Shown one piece after another: positions 48,501 to 55,713 of a stretch of 64,000 bases of DNA. The notes beneath the pieces were generated by a model that made no database searches, was not told the DNA's origin, and was given only the letters and a program-made list of their open reading frames with translations. Each line of letters begins with the position of its first letter. The stretch's first letter is position 1. Origin of the DNA: Candidatus Thorarchaeota archaeon. GTDB lineage: Archaea; Asgardarchaeota; Thorarchaeia; Thorarchaeales; Thorarchaeaceae. The stretch is from assembly GCA_008080745.1 (NCBI GenBank), contig SHMX01000001.1, positions 1 through 64,000 on the forward strand, written 5' to 3'. A program made the translations under genes and the position numbers.

Positions 48501-51500
48501 AGTCCCATCAAAGTTCTGAGAATCTCCAGTCCAAGACATAGAGAATGAAGCAACATCAATAATGGACACGACTGTTCCAGTATCGAGATCTACTACCTCA
48601 ACAGTTAGAGGTGTATCCATTCCGACTGGTGTGGTCATGTTTCCTTTGACCGTTACAGCTGTGTAGTGGTTTCTAATCTCAATATCAAAGGCATAAGAGT
48701 CAGGATCAAAGTAATCAGAACCAGTCATATCGATTGTTAGGATGACTGTATCAAGTCCAACAGCCCATCCATCAGTATCAAGTTCAAATACATAATCAGA
48801 AGGATTGGATTCTCCACCAGAAGAATATGATGCGGGAGTGAATGTAAATGAAGCCACGTTTCCAATAGCAATCGAAGTGCCTAGATCTGTGTCTATCAAT
48901 AATATGGTCAGGGTAGTATTTTGACCCCATGGTGTTAGCAAATCACCAGAAACAGTGACAGAAGTGTAGTGCTTCCTTATCTCGACATCAAAATCAAATG
49001 AGTTTGGATTGAAATAGTCAGATCCAGTCATATCAACTGTCAGAGTTACTGTATCGATTCCAACTGTCCAACCATCTGTATCTAATTCATATATGTAGTC
49101 GGATGGGTTTGATTCACCCTCAGAGGAATGGGAGGCGGGGGTAAAAGTGAATGAATTCACATTTGTGGAAGCAATGGCAGTTCCCGTGTCAGTGTCATTC
49201 AGAATAATGGTAACAGAGGTATTGAAACCAAAGGGAGACAAGAAATCGCCAATAACTGATACTGATGTGTAGTGTTTCCGTATGTTTATTGTGAAGTCGT
49301 AGTTTGTTGGATCAAAGTAGATTGAGCCAGTTAGCGAAACTGATAACGTTACGGTCTCATCGCCCAATACCCAGGTATTTGTGGTGAGTGTCTGACTGTA
49401 AGAAAGGGGAGAATTGATAATTTGTGCAGAATAGCTCACTGGATCAAAAGTGAATGAAACTACATCACCAATAGGTACGGAGGTACCCGTGTCCATGTCC
49501 GTAAGGACTACGGTAACACCGGTATCAAAGTCAAATGGTGTTACAAGATTGCCCTGCACTGAAACGGAAGTATAATGTTTTCGGACAGTAAATGTGACGT
49601 TAGTATCCGCATCAGCCATATATGACCCAGTTTTTGATGCATCAAATACAAACCAGTGGTTACCAAGTCCCAAATAACTCAAGTCGAGGGAGATGTTATA
49701 CATACCATTCCCTTCAGCATCGGTCGCAATAGTGGTTCCATTGTCAAAGGAGATAGTTGCACCTGTGATAGGTATGTCATCATAGACATCCCAGTAGAGT
49801 AATGTGGCTGTGGAATCAAAACCAATGGGCGTAGATGAAACATTCAGATAGGTCAATCTAGTTTCATGGTATAAATCCAAGTCAAAGTATTCAGTTGCAT
49901 TGTTGTAATGAGGATGATATGAAGCAATGTTGATTCTCCAACGTTGAGCAGTTCCCAGGTCAGAAGTGTTCAGGACAATGCCATACGAACCAGCCCCATA
50001 TTCATCAAGAGTGATTTCAGTTGGAGTGCCACTCTGAGTCCAATTCATTGTAACAGTTGCTCCAACCACACCGCCAGCAGTGATATCATCCGTGAGGTCT
50101 AACTCAACTTCAAGAAATTCTCCAGCCAATCGGATGGAGGTTCTGTCGGATACTGCATCATACGGTTCTACAATAGTAAGAGTAGTATCATGTTGAACAA
50201 TGAAATCTCGTTCCATGAGTCCTGTTGCATTAGTTACTGAAACACCCGTGTCATTGTAATAGACAGAGGCGGTCCAGACACCAGCGGGAGCAGTGGAATC
50301 CAGAGTCTTTGTGATTGTCAAGTCAGGAGATGTCCTAATTTGTTCAGTTCCCACAGAATAGAAAGTACTGGGATTATTTTGGTTATCATACATAACGGAT
50401 ATCCATGTTGCTGATTGAATAGTGGTTGAGATTGAAACCTCATCAATCCCACCATCGAAATAGGCGTAAGTACCTGATACTTGATCGATTTGATCTCCAC
50501 CAATTCCCCAAGCGCTGGAGAAATCCAAGCTTGTTGATGCAGGATATTGATCACCAATATAAGCCGTTGCCATATTTTGACCGTCAATATAGATTCTATT
50601 GTTTTCAGCATCACTCGCATCAAAAGTGACGGTATAATGATACCAGCCTGGATCCCAATAGGTCTTTCCTGATGTGTATTTATAATGGAGTACACCATCA
50701 CCAACATTCTCAATCTTGAAAACAAATGACCCATCTGATGCAGAAGAAGAGTAATCACTTCCTACCAATGCAATATGCATATCGTAGTCACCAGAGTAAT
50801 ATTTCTCCATAATCAATTTGGTAGAAGAAGACGAACTGTGCGCACTGTCTAACCTAAACCAACCAGATATTGTCAAATCGCCTGTCGGGTCTAAGCCAAG
50901 GGTGTCGTTTATCTCAATCCAATCATCTGTTGCAAAGTTCTGTGCATTGGCAATCTTTCCAGATGTTGTCACAACATTTCCATTCTGGTTTCCATCGTAT
51001 CCATTCTCAGTGGAATCATAATGAATACCCGTGGTCTGCTCATCAATAGTGTTTTCTCCAAGGTGCCATACAGCTGCATAATCTGAATTCCAAACCTCAG
51101 TAGGTCTCTCTTGGGGACCAACGAATGGATTCCCATAATACATGCTGATTACAGTATTAGTACTTGAGGAGAGATTGGTCTTCACCCATGCTACTAATCG
51201 GGCATTAGAACTATCATAATTCTGATTCCACAACTCAATCTCATGAGGAAGTATATCACCATTTGCAGATACAAAGACAATATCATCACCATCAGATTGA
51301 ACTTTTGATGTATCATGGAGATCAGCATCAGTTAATTCAACAAGTAATGGATAATCTGTAAGATCAGATGCTACCTCAGAAGAAGAAATAGTTATTGATT
51401 TACGGTATTGAAATGAAGGAATGAGATGAGTAGGAGTTCCTGTTGTAGTGGCATAATCAGTATGCCATTGAGAACCTGTAGGGTCTGTTAGAACAAGTCC

Positions 51501-54500
51501 CACTCGCGAATCAGTAATCCATGGAGTGGTTGCTTGCATCTCAAATACATCATTGATATCGAAAATATCCGTATTTCCAAGGGTCTGTCCCTGATGCCCG
51601 ATTTTGGCATCCAAGATATAATTCAAACTCTGGAATTCAATGACCCATACTCCCCATATATCAACCGCATCAGCAAATATCGTAAGGGTACCACCTGTAT
51701 ATGTCCAATCAGTTCCATAGGTCTTTGATTGACCAACTGGATTCATGACCGATGTTGGTTTCCATTCGGTCTGAGGATAATCGATGTATGCGTTCATTGA
51801 TGCAGTATTTGGTGGGGGCGAAATTAGTACGTTAGCAGTCCAATTCACATATTCTGTACCATTGTCTATAACAAAAGTTGTACCTGTGTTCATCTTATCA
51901 TCAAGACTCTGTCCACTTCCGGAAATAGTAAGTGATGCAGTAGTTTCCAGTGAAACGGGGTCTGTAGAGGAGGTGGCAAATTCTAGAGAAGCAGCCTCAG
52001 TGCTTTCATAGGTATCCTTGTTTGTCTGTTCTGAACCAACCGAGAGAAATGAATTAGGACTGTCTTGATTTCGGAATTGGGTAAGAATCCAATTGGAAGA
52101 TCTTGCAACATTCGATATTCTAGCTTCATCAATAATTCCATCAAAACTTCTAGTTCCTTCACTATTGTCCCCAATCGTTACTTCGGTTGTAGAGTCATCA
52201 AAATTTGAACCACTATTTGCCAATCCTTGATAATAAGATCCATCAAGATAGACTCGAACCTCATTTGAGGAAAGGGACTGGTCAAAAGTTACTACTAAAT
52301 GATGCCAAGTACTCAAGCTAATAGCATAATCTGCAGAGTTCCAATCGGTGTTTGTTCCATCTGTATAAACCCTAACCTTAAGCGCTTGTGTATTATCCAC
52401 ACCAATCATGAAAATGTGAGGCCCTCCTCCGGTTCCTACCTCCTTTGATATAATTCTATAATCTCCATCAGTATTAAGATAGAACCAGCTCTCTAATGTA
52501 ATCTCACCCCAGGAATCAGTATCCATTTGTCCAATGATTGCCCGTTCACTACTACCAGTAAATTCGTAAGCCCCATCAATCTGACCATCTGTCACATTTC
52601 TTGCAGCCATATCAAAGGGCACACCATCATAATCGTTCTCTGTACTATCGATAAGTTGTCCAGCAGTCAAGTTGTCGTTCATATGCCATACGGATTCATA
52701 TCCTGAGTTCCAAACGCCCTCGGCATTCTGAAGATTTCCAACATCGGAATCGCCATAATGCATTTCTATAGTAGTATCTGAAGACCCAGAGAGAGTTGGA
52801 ATACGAACCCAAGCAATCAGATGAGCGTGAGTGGAATTATAGTAATGGTCGTAGTACTCAATCTCATGATTTAATTGAACTCCATTTTGCATGAAGGCAA
52901 TATCATCACCATCTTTCTGTGCATCTGTCTTCAAGTCCGAGTCATAAATATCAACCATGACTGGAAAGTCGCTCAGGGTTGTAGCTACTTGGCCCGAATT
53001 AATTGTGATGTCTTTCTTATATGCAAGACTAGCTACGGTATCTTCAGCATTGGGAAGGATATATTCAACATAGATTCTCGATAATTCATGAGCATCAAAA
53101 TATGAACCATATGACCCCTTAATGTCATTGTATGACTGATATGATGAAGCATGCATGAAGTCTAGCATGATTGCCACATAGTCGCCAGCATTCCACCCAT
53201 TCTCATTGATACCCTTCTGTAATAGAGCCCCAAAATCAGGAGAATAATATCGTTCACCAGAATTCCAAGCTGAAGGAGACCAATCAACGCTAGTGTCAAT
53301 GAATGTTAGTCTATCTTCAAGTTGGTCACCACCACTCGTAAATGCGGAAATATCATTCCCAGAATTATCACGGCTTGCGAGATACAATCGCATATCATTC
53401 ATTGTACCAACCCCAGCAGATTCAACCTCAATATATGCTTGGGTGATTGCTGCTCCTACCGGAATATCCAATGGGAACTGTAAGCCAATCTGGTAAGGAT
53501 TAGTATCGCTCCATGAGGACCCCCAAGTCCCAACAGATAAAACTGCATCATTGTTATATCCATCTAAATCGAATCCTGAACTATCGGGGTCGTATCCATC
53601 ACGATTCTCACCATCAGGTAAGAATGGCGATGCACTGTACAACTCAGAGCCTACTACATAAGTACCATTAACAGTAAGATCAACTTGTTCTGGGAAAGGA
53701 CGAACTTCTAAATCAACCGTAAAATCATCAACGTAAACATATGCATCACGAGAATTGCTCTGAGAGCCAGATAAGTCTGTTCCAATTCCCACCTCTATCA
53801 GAATAGAATCAGGTAAGTCTATTGAATTAATAATGGATGAAGGGATAGAAATCGTTGATAGTTGCCATGAATCCGTAGGTGAACCGGATGCAAATACACC
53901 AAGCTGGTATTCATATCCACCAAATCGGAGAAAGAGATAGACTTGGTCATTGAGATTAGAAGAAGAAGAAACATAATAGTAGAACTGAACCTCTACAGAG
54001 GATAGTTCACGATATGGAGCAGAAATCATCTGGCTAATATAGATACTATCAGAGGAGGAGAGACTTGTACCACCGGACCATTCTGCATCAAATCGCCATC
54101 CCATCGTTCCACTACGACCGGCACCCCCAATACTATTAAACTCAAAAACACCATGATGAGGATGCCCAGTTCCAGATGTGTCTGTTTTGGTAAGTACCCA
54201 ATTATCAGGGATAGCAACATCTTCGGAATTATAACTAGTTCCGAGAAATTTCTCATTGTGATAGGAGTTCAAATCCTTATTCAGCAACCGATCACTATCA
54301 GTAATCACCATGGAATCAATTGTAGTATCCAAATCAGAACCAGTCCAGCCGTCATCCAAGGAAATAGTGGTTGTGCTAGGATTTGACGAATCAATGGTCA
54401 TCGATCCATCATATGTGTTTGTAGCAGTTCCAATCATGGAATACGACAGTGGCATACCAGTTCCAGTGGTGTAGATAGTATCAGCAACAGACCAAGAGTC

Positions 54501-54617
54501 AGGATTTTGAAAATCATTTGACTCTAAATTACCCACATTTGTTGGTGTTGTGATACTAGGAACAGGAATTACAAATATCAGTATAATAAGAAGTCCAACA
54601 AGACTTGCTCTCCTCAT
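39552..54617 (-). CDS. Giant 5,021-aa surface protein: signal peptide, DUF2341-LamG modules, about 30 Ig-like repeats, TM, conserved tail
   Basis: The signal peptide is at residues 1-24 (RRASLVGLLIILIFVIPVPS). A jelly-roll-like region follows. Two DUF2341-LamG-like modules are at about 530-860 and 1068-1428. After two Ig-like domains come six tandem 100-aa RKHYTS-type repeats, then about 23 more Ig-like repeats. These have YxDxD motifs and many NxS/NxT sequons. One membrane helix is near 4753-4772 (PISLVIILLLGMYVKVW). The basic segment SVPKRIRQINGQIK and a tail of about 250 aa follow, with a Pro/Thr/Asp linker. GGAGG lies 10 bases before the ATG. It is a collinear paralogue of the gene at the window's left edge. 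LamG-like domains often bind sugars or proteins, so adhesion is the likely role (inference). Confidence 0.9.
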   Translation of the reverse strand: MRRASLVGLLIILIFVIPVPSITTPTNVGNLESNDFQNPDSWSVADTIYTTGTGMPLSYSMIGTATNTYDGSMTIDSSNPSTTTISLDDGWTGSDLDTTIDSMVITDSDRLLNKDLNSYHNEKFLGTSYNSEDVAIPDNWVLTKTDTSGTGHPHHGVFEFNSIGGAGRSGTMGWRFDAEWSGGTSLSSSDSIYISQMISAPYRELSSVEVQFYYYVSSSSNLNDQVYLFLRFGGYEYQLGVFASGSPTDSWQLSTISIPSSIINSIDLPDSILIEVGIGTDLSGSQSNSRDAYVYVDDFTVDLEVRPFPEQVDLTVNGTYVVGSELYSASPFLPDGENRDGYDPDSSGFDLDGYNNDAVLSVGTWGSSWSDTNPYQIGLQFPLDIPVGAAITQAYIEVESAGVGTMNDMRLYLASRDNSGNDISAFTSGGDQLEDRLTFIDTSVDWSPSAWNSGERYYSPDFGALLQKGINENGWNAGDYVAIMLDFMHASSYQSYNDIKGSYGSYFDAHELSRIYVEYILPNAEDTVASLAYKKDITINSGQVATTLSDFPVMVDIYDSDLKTDAQKDGDDIAFMQNGVQLNHEIEYYDHYYNSTHAHLIAWVRIPTLSGSSDTTIEMHYGDSDVGNLQNAEGVWNSGYESVWHMNDNLTAGQLIDSTENDYDGVPFDMAARNVTDGQIDGAYEFTGSSERAIIGQMDTDSWGEITLESWFYLNTDGDYRIISKEVGTGGGPHIFMIGVDNTQALKVRVYTDGTNTDWNSADYAISLSTWHHLVVTFDQSLSSNEVRVYLDGSYYQGLANSGSNFDDSTTEVTIGDNSEGTRSFDGIIDEARISNVARSSNWILTQFRNQDSPNSFLSVGSEQTNKDTYESTEAASLEFATSSTDPVSLETTASLTISGSGQSLDDKMNTGTTFVIDNGTEYVNWTANVLISPPPNTASMNAYIDYPQTEWKPTSVMNPVGQSKTYGTDWTYTGGTLTIFADAVDIWGVWVIEFQSLNYILDAKIGHQGQTLGNTDIFDINDVFEMQATTPWITDSRVGLVLTDPTGSQWHTDYATTTGTPTHLIPSFQYRKSITISSSEVASDLTDYPLLVELTDADLHDTSKVQSDGDDIVFVSANGDILPHEIELWNQNYDSSNARLVAWVKTNLSSSTNTVISMYYGNPFVGPQERPTEVWNSDYAAVWHLGENTIDEQTTGIHYDSTENGYDGNQNGNVVTTSGKIANAQNFATDDWIEINDTLGLDPTGDLTISGWFRLDSAHSSSSSTKLIMEKYYSGDYDMHIALVGSDYSSSASDGSFVFKIENVGDGVLHYKYTSGKTYWDPGWYHYTVTFDASDAENNRIYIDGQNMATAYIGDQYPASTSLDFSSAWGIGGDQIDQVSGTYAYFDGGIDEVSISTTIQSATWISVMYDNQNNPSTFYSVGTEQIRTSPDLTITKTLDSTAPAGVWTASVYYNDTGVSVTNATGLMERDFIVQHDTTLTIVEPYDAVSDRTSIRLAGEFLEVELDLTDDITAGGVVGATVTMNWTQSGTPTEITLDEYGAGSYGIVLNTSDLGTAQRWRINIASYHPHYNNATEYFDLDLYHETRLTYLNVSSTPIGFDSTATLLYWDVYDDIPITGATISFDNGTTIATDAEGNGMYNISLDLSYLGLGNHWFVFDASKTGSYMADADTNVTFTVRKHYTSVSVQGNLVTPFDFDTGVTVVLTDMDTGTSVPIGDVVSFTFDPVSYSAQIINSPLSYSQTLTTNTWVLGDETVTLSVSLTGSIYFDPTNYDFTINIRKHYTSVSVIGDFLSPFGFNTSVTIILNDTDTGTAIASTNVNSFTFTPASHSSEGESNPSDYIYELDTDGWTVGIDTVTLTVDMTGSDYFNPNSFDFDVEIRKHYTSVTVSGDLLTPWGQNTTLTILLIDTDLGTSIAIGNVASFTFTPASYSSGGESNPSDYVFELDTDGWAVGLDTVILTIDMTGSDYFDPDSYAFDIEIRNHYTAVTVKGNMTTPVGMDTPLTVEVVDLDTGTVVSIIDVASFSMSWTGDSQNFDGTSYSVTLATNTWSLGTETVTITVDMTGSDYFDPDGYDFDITIRKHFTSVSVSGDYITPYGETTDVTIIIYDSDTGAQLAAGNADWFNFTWTGGFYEQNPASSLTDTLPTDSWSVGIVTVTLEVSMSGSNYFDPDTFSFDVTIRRHYTSITVTGDLTSPYGNTTDVTVKITDLDTGTLVTYTNVDWLNFTWATSFQEITTVSTFDITLATDTWDVGITSVTLSVSMGSSNYYNPDNYVFDITIHSIETTLSNEPNDMIFPKGDDFKIVLRLNITELGQYYGDPITGLTATNFTVENSTGSYVFTMVHLGDGRYNLTIDGSYFPEGTYTIYVTFVSTDSRYQSHQLTLVFEYRPARSELSSGDRTVTTPFETDFTVTLNFTDIDRDAGIVGATISAEGITIYNQQDLGNGQYRVTVNITGFNKGTHYYNLTADADGYAPQTLRFTVVIRIAYTYAIPSTGALDIPVGNSPVFYVDYWDIDHDEAITGATVNHNWTETVSVTMVGEEYKLTFTTSDSVALGTYLVMFNFSKGENYQFGLFNLTVVVRTHNTDFRLVSAIEPTAYNGEIEISVFYGDLDSAGAGIVSDLISYEVWNETMQVSATMVNDTSLGSGYYLITISAAQFGGLGLQDFTVFFNWTGSVYKYQNKTVQASANIVGEDSRLTLILSSEPTPYLNNMSYTFFYSKSNGDGITNDTGDVHINVVFTGESVELSQVDIWEVDSSTSPGNYSIRFNTSLFSHTGLIYMRVYINWSYGVAPFYTNRTDTISVRILARDTLVSLVPASATSYSEIASFTFNYEDALIDESIANSTSLNISLSLSDYTLSYESATRTFTVQFNTSQFGGLGQQSFTLDIEWYGSPFYQNKTGRTVFVTVTVRDTVLDYQSPAPTPYLDNVTFTVTWTDVTGSSSSGIDGATVILYNGTTQILGSYYSVTPGTDGEYEVVFNTTYFATPGSYVITVNITSSEFYYASDDSDRTLTITKRVTSLTSDPFDRVPYNSSFTVILYYQDTLTLADIRNDTFDVFFNIETAGSWLYTISWVSAMGYYELTIETYNQPSLEIGIEYSLKLNMSYSYESPFYNWDDTTITFELRHRESSLERETSPVQTPYLDWIDFSVYYSDADASVGVSGATINVEVSGTPLTLTTEYTYSDDSGGYYTVSVDSEALGGIGSFGITIWANWSMTAPFHDNASLSINLSVIRRPTDVTIVSTPGRTSYLENVTFVVEFTDLGYGTTIPSVTKSLLHIYKGAIELSPSDFVYTDIGSNQYEISINSTIITSVLVSNLQLTISVDWPDSPNYYRDDSTNIQVTVIARTTALSIEPPTNTAYGENATVQVGYLDTTTIDTLIANAGNLTLVTNLTEVPEITYSTSTRIFTVSFDTSQFGNIGRMTFHINITWNGSPYYANRTFQQISLTVTLRQTQLDYQAPAPTPYGDNVTFSITYEDIAGSTEFGIDDATISLYNGTTEIPLIYYQITPQGNGQFDFEFDSGYFGEPGYYSINASFVYTGSNFANDASAVRTLNVRLRTTLLSAEPVGSVGYGTTMEIILYYQDMLTLDNIGNSTPQTTLEIVNGTSWVFTVTWRPASETYQLLVETDGQTLPVGQTFVLNISMSYIYESPYYRSDFLYVSFSIRNRVSSLDIQDAPVPAAYLEFAEFTMYYWDVDETQGISGATISLQTTSTLTEGSDFFVTQGAAGEYIIQLNTTALTSLGSYQVKVTAIWSGGAPYHNDASRNVSVTVTKRTADVEIISPPSQTSYWDNMTFTFRFTDTISDEPISVSASNVIIYSNGTPLLANEYVITPSGSNFLVSINSTVLGTELVNDLNLTIFIDWNDSNAPFYTDDQTSLRVTTIGRSMSFTLGQIPSTPKGDILTITFFVEDGAKDIPVEGAIILFDCVEQSLVEGSSYNITEGTGSLAGYYNITVNTAVFSNVGDYTFDITVQWNQSLIPFYANLSTITVTGSVDLIWTALQADLPQPSSVEISASVNVTVYFRDLDHGQIGIAGVPGAITVSYLSTGIVPADLVIEDIGGGAYNISFSTIDLDSTGSYALNVTASLYPYRVASVQPTFTVTVIRTILTPTEDTIQLSWTETATLYVEYENLLSANLTPGATVTYEWDGGTGTLIETGTSGVYTVDIDTSLANSGTRVIKIYAQKDKFANAVTTITLIVLTLPSDMVPITPNVASLNLPRGASVPISVYLNDTFNAVPVNDTYIQNVYITFQGVDYPMAYNGTPGYYTATIPGSATELPITFYSVNILAEFINYNPAPYQFKVNLQQSRTELNLSGSTTKTINAYYSELVTFEVNFTAPDLGFQITDENGTAVIWDLSEVGIQGNFTHIGDGIWQAVFNTTDANYGSWGITILGQPGDPVLSDSIATLTLTIKLIPTQASYLTAPTVVWGWEGNVTFYFDDTWNEVGVGGAEALFSWGPYAGLNATDLGNGSYTVFVNTTILTPGARYTVTISFNKPNYVVGTSSLTIAVQEVPTELIVESPLQNRVAEDNPLNLVVPMGDTIEILVLYNDTDSTEGYVGGISQANLLDASVFRGVTFDGGRNFELIEMEGGWYKLVFDTTDTEIYQYSEGVPEIVDGYYRFTIVLKLSNYETSEVTVRLRIIEVPTQVSTDPSDTSFSLIHGASTTIRVQFNDTWHGIGITDAILTISSDTPSIVVIGWAEQSNGWYQIELYAESVGVPSAIQIILSRPYHTNATAEFRVSVLMNDVDILVDNSLRIGFPISLVIILLLGMYVKVWSVPKRIRQINGQIKAMEKGKMPKPISEVRDRRGVIADLWTDTLKGLEIVRTVSQVPETSVPVEVPEMGELLIQLQILTNLSQTELDEFKSDISKMRMSEQAAFVKEVIQQEAIRAARREHTTVEDILKKVETEAKLKTGAVPDKGPDEGPSPIIIGIPDDTTPTEDTTPVDKTPEKTPSSIDSDWDSIPGDKLSDFEIEELRKELKQRGIEDHEIDNLIEQAKELPREAIDELLESIGGNEE
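42960..44580 (-). repeat. Five-domain block, copy B
   Basis: The domains begin ARTTALSIEP, RQTQLDYQAPAPTPY, RLRTTLLSAEP, RNRVSSLDIQD and KRTADVEIIS. They match copy A one for one (GIDDATISLYNGTTE; DMLTLDNIGNST). The length is within about 10 bases of copy A, which points to one block duplication of about 1.6 kb. Confidence 0.75.
44580..46210 (-). repeat. Five-domain block, copy A
   Basis: Five consecutive Ig-like domains begin ARDTLVSLVP, RDTVLDYQSPAPTPY, KRVTSLTSDP, RHRESSLERE and RRPTDVTIVS. The order and distinctive phrases match copy B (for example GIDGATVILYNGTTQ, and DTLTLADIRNDT). Confidence 0.75.
47778..49577 (-). repeat. Six tandem ~300-bp (100-aa) RKHYTS repeats
   Basis: The codon for the conserved His recurs at 49577, 49274, 48971, 48668, 48371, 48071 and 47777. 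The spacings are 303, 303, 303, 297, 300 and 294 bases, always in frame. Each unit has [RH]xHYTSV, a TPxG turn, a DxDxGT acidic motif and MTGSDYFDP near the end. Confidence 0.9.
50335..51412 (-). other. Second DUF2341 + LamG-like module
   Basis: Residues about 1068-1428, an internal duplicate of the first module. It begins FQYRKSITISSSEVASDLTD and includes LTISGWFRLDSAH, WYHYTVTFDASDAENNRIYI and FDGGIDEVSISTTIQ. Confidence 0.75.
52035..53030 (-). other. First DUF2341 + LamG-like module
   Basis: Residues about 530-860. DUF2341 starts AYKKDITINSGQVATTLSDF and includes HAHLIAWVRIPTLSG. The LamG-like part has ITLESWFYLNTDGDYRI, WHHLVVTFDQSLSSNEVRVY and FDGIIDEARISNVAR. Confidence 0.75.
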
Positions 54618-54715
54618 GTTTCATTTTCCTCCGAAGGTAAGATTGACACTCGTCCAATATCTAGTGAACCTAGATTCATTTCGTCTATTCTGAGAGAACA
54701 ATTCTCCCGACCCAT
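54614..54715 (-). CDS. Possible 33-aa ORF overlapping the start of the giant gene
   Basis: ATG 54715 opens MGRENCSLRIDEMNLGSLDI and stops at a TGA that overlaps the giant gene's ATG (ATGA), a layout typical of coupled translation. The same frame is open without a start back to 54820 (68 codons), with protein-like text (GIRVFTKNRNDCLAIESVHH). It may be a small coupled protein or the remnant of a longer gene. Confidence 0.35.
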   Translation of the reverse strand: MGRENCSLRIDEMNLGSLDIGRVSILPSEENET

Positions 54716-54960
54716 AACAATGATTGGATGATGAACTGATTCGATAGCTAGACAATCATTTCGATTTTTCGTAAATACCCGTATTCCCGAAAGGAAATAG
54801 GAAGACCATCCGCTCTCTGTTCACAATCCCCTCAAGCTGGATTGATAGATTAGTTGAATATCAATAGTTCTCAACTTTTTCTATAATTCTCTGCTTACAA
54901 ACTTATTCTTATAGTTACGTTGTGTGAATAGGCGAATAGTTATACTAGAGGGGAAAAAGG
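54618..54960. other. 343-bp gap upstream of the giant gene
   Basis: On the - strand it holds TATA-like ACTATAAG and AATTATAG near 54880-54920, giving a leader of 200 bases or more. It also holds two short palindromes (ATCTAG/CTAGAT at 54659-54675; GAGAA-CAA-TTCTC near 54694) and the possible small ORF. No RNA gene is recognised. Confidence 0.45.
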
Positions 54961-55650
54961 TTAAGCCTTCTGTAAATAGTCACGATAACCGAGGATTTTG
55001 TACCCTAATCGGTCCACAATATCCTCCATAATGGAAAAAACGTAGTCGGATTCATAATCACGAGGATGAATAGATATCTGAAGAGGGCCACCCAGCTCCA
55101 ATTCAAGCATAGAATCGGAAAAGGATGCTTTTCCATCACCTTGACTAATGATATGATCAGCAGTTACAAATATCTCATCACGTTCAAAGGAATGAATGTA
55201 GTTACCTAACACACAATATTTGAGCCCAACATCTCGTACTTGAGTCAGCACCTTTTGTGTTGCTTGCCAAGCAGGAGGAACGAATCCATATGGGCGAATC
55301 CTAAAAGCACGACGTATCATTGCTATTCCTGATTTTAACCGAGAGGCAGATCTCTCACTTGAGAGTTTTTTGAATTCATCCATACCACCGGATTTGGTGG
55401 TATGAGAGTAACCATGTAATGAGATTTCCAGACCAAGAGAACGAAGATATCCTACAAAGATGTCGCCCTCCTTGAATACATTCGATCCCTTCAGTTGATA
55501 AAAGGGGGGGATAAGAAGAGTATAACCCTTTATCCCAATCTCACTAAGTCTATCATATAGGGATATAATCTCATCTTCATACATTGGAGAAATATCATGG
55601 ATAGACAGCAAAATGACATTATCATCTAAACTGGTCACTGTCTTTACCAT
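54961..55650 (-). CDS. DUF2334 polysaccharide-deacetylase-like protein
   Basis: A 229-aa NodB-type barrel. It has ILLSIHDISPMYEDEI (first metal-binding motif, HD), GYTLLIPPFYQLKG, LEISLHGYSHTT (second motif, HGxxH) and FVPPAWQATQKV. DUF2334 proteins are predicted carbohydrate deacetylases. No signal peptide is visible, so it is probably cytoplasmic or acts on lipid- or nucleotide-linked sugars. It lies upstream of the giant surface gene on the same strand; a role in surface glycans is possible but not shown. It is probably leaderless behind duplicated TATA-like elements. Confidence 0.85.
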   Translation of the reverse strand: MVKTVTSLDDNVILLSIHDISPMYEDEIISLYDRLSEIGIKGYTLLIPPFYQLKGSNVFKEGDIFVGYLRSLGLEISLHGYSHTTKSGGMDEFKKLSSERSASRLKSGIAMIRRAFRIRPYGFVPPAWQATQKVLTQVRDVGLKYCVLGNYIHSFERDEIFVTADHIISQGDGKASFSDSMLELELGGPLQISIHPRDYESDYVFSIMEDIVDRLGYKILGYRDYLQKA

Positions 55651-55667
55651 ATTATTTAACCCCTAAA

Positions 55668-55696
55668 GAGGTATATGCAATCCCGAGGAGGTATAT
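55668..55696 (-). promoter_or_regulatory. Duplicated ATATACCTC element upstream of the DUF2334 gene
   Basis: ATATACCTC on the - strand occurs twice, 20 bases apart (55696-55688 and 55676-55668). The proximal TATA core is about 25 bases from ATG 55650, fitting a leaderless start. The distal copy could be a second promoter or a repressor site. Confidence 0.45.
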
Positions 55697-55713
55697 AGAA
55701 TCATCGGGAGAAT

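Noticed and set aside
47778-49577. Regular 300-bp repeats as a CRISPR or satellite array
   Set aside because: Units are in frame, code for similar 100-aa domains and have no spacer/repeat alternation.
39552-54617. Many smaller frames on either strand inside the giant genes
   Set aside because: They are antisense or shifted shadows of one continuous repeat-coding frame and lack starts with ribosome binding sites.
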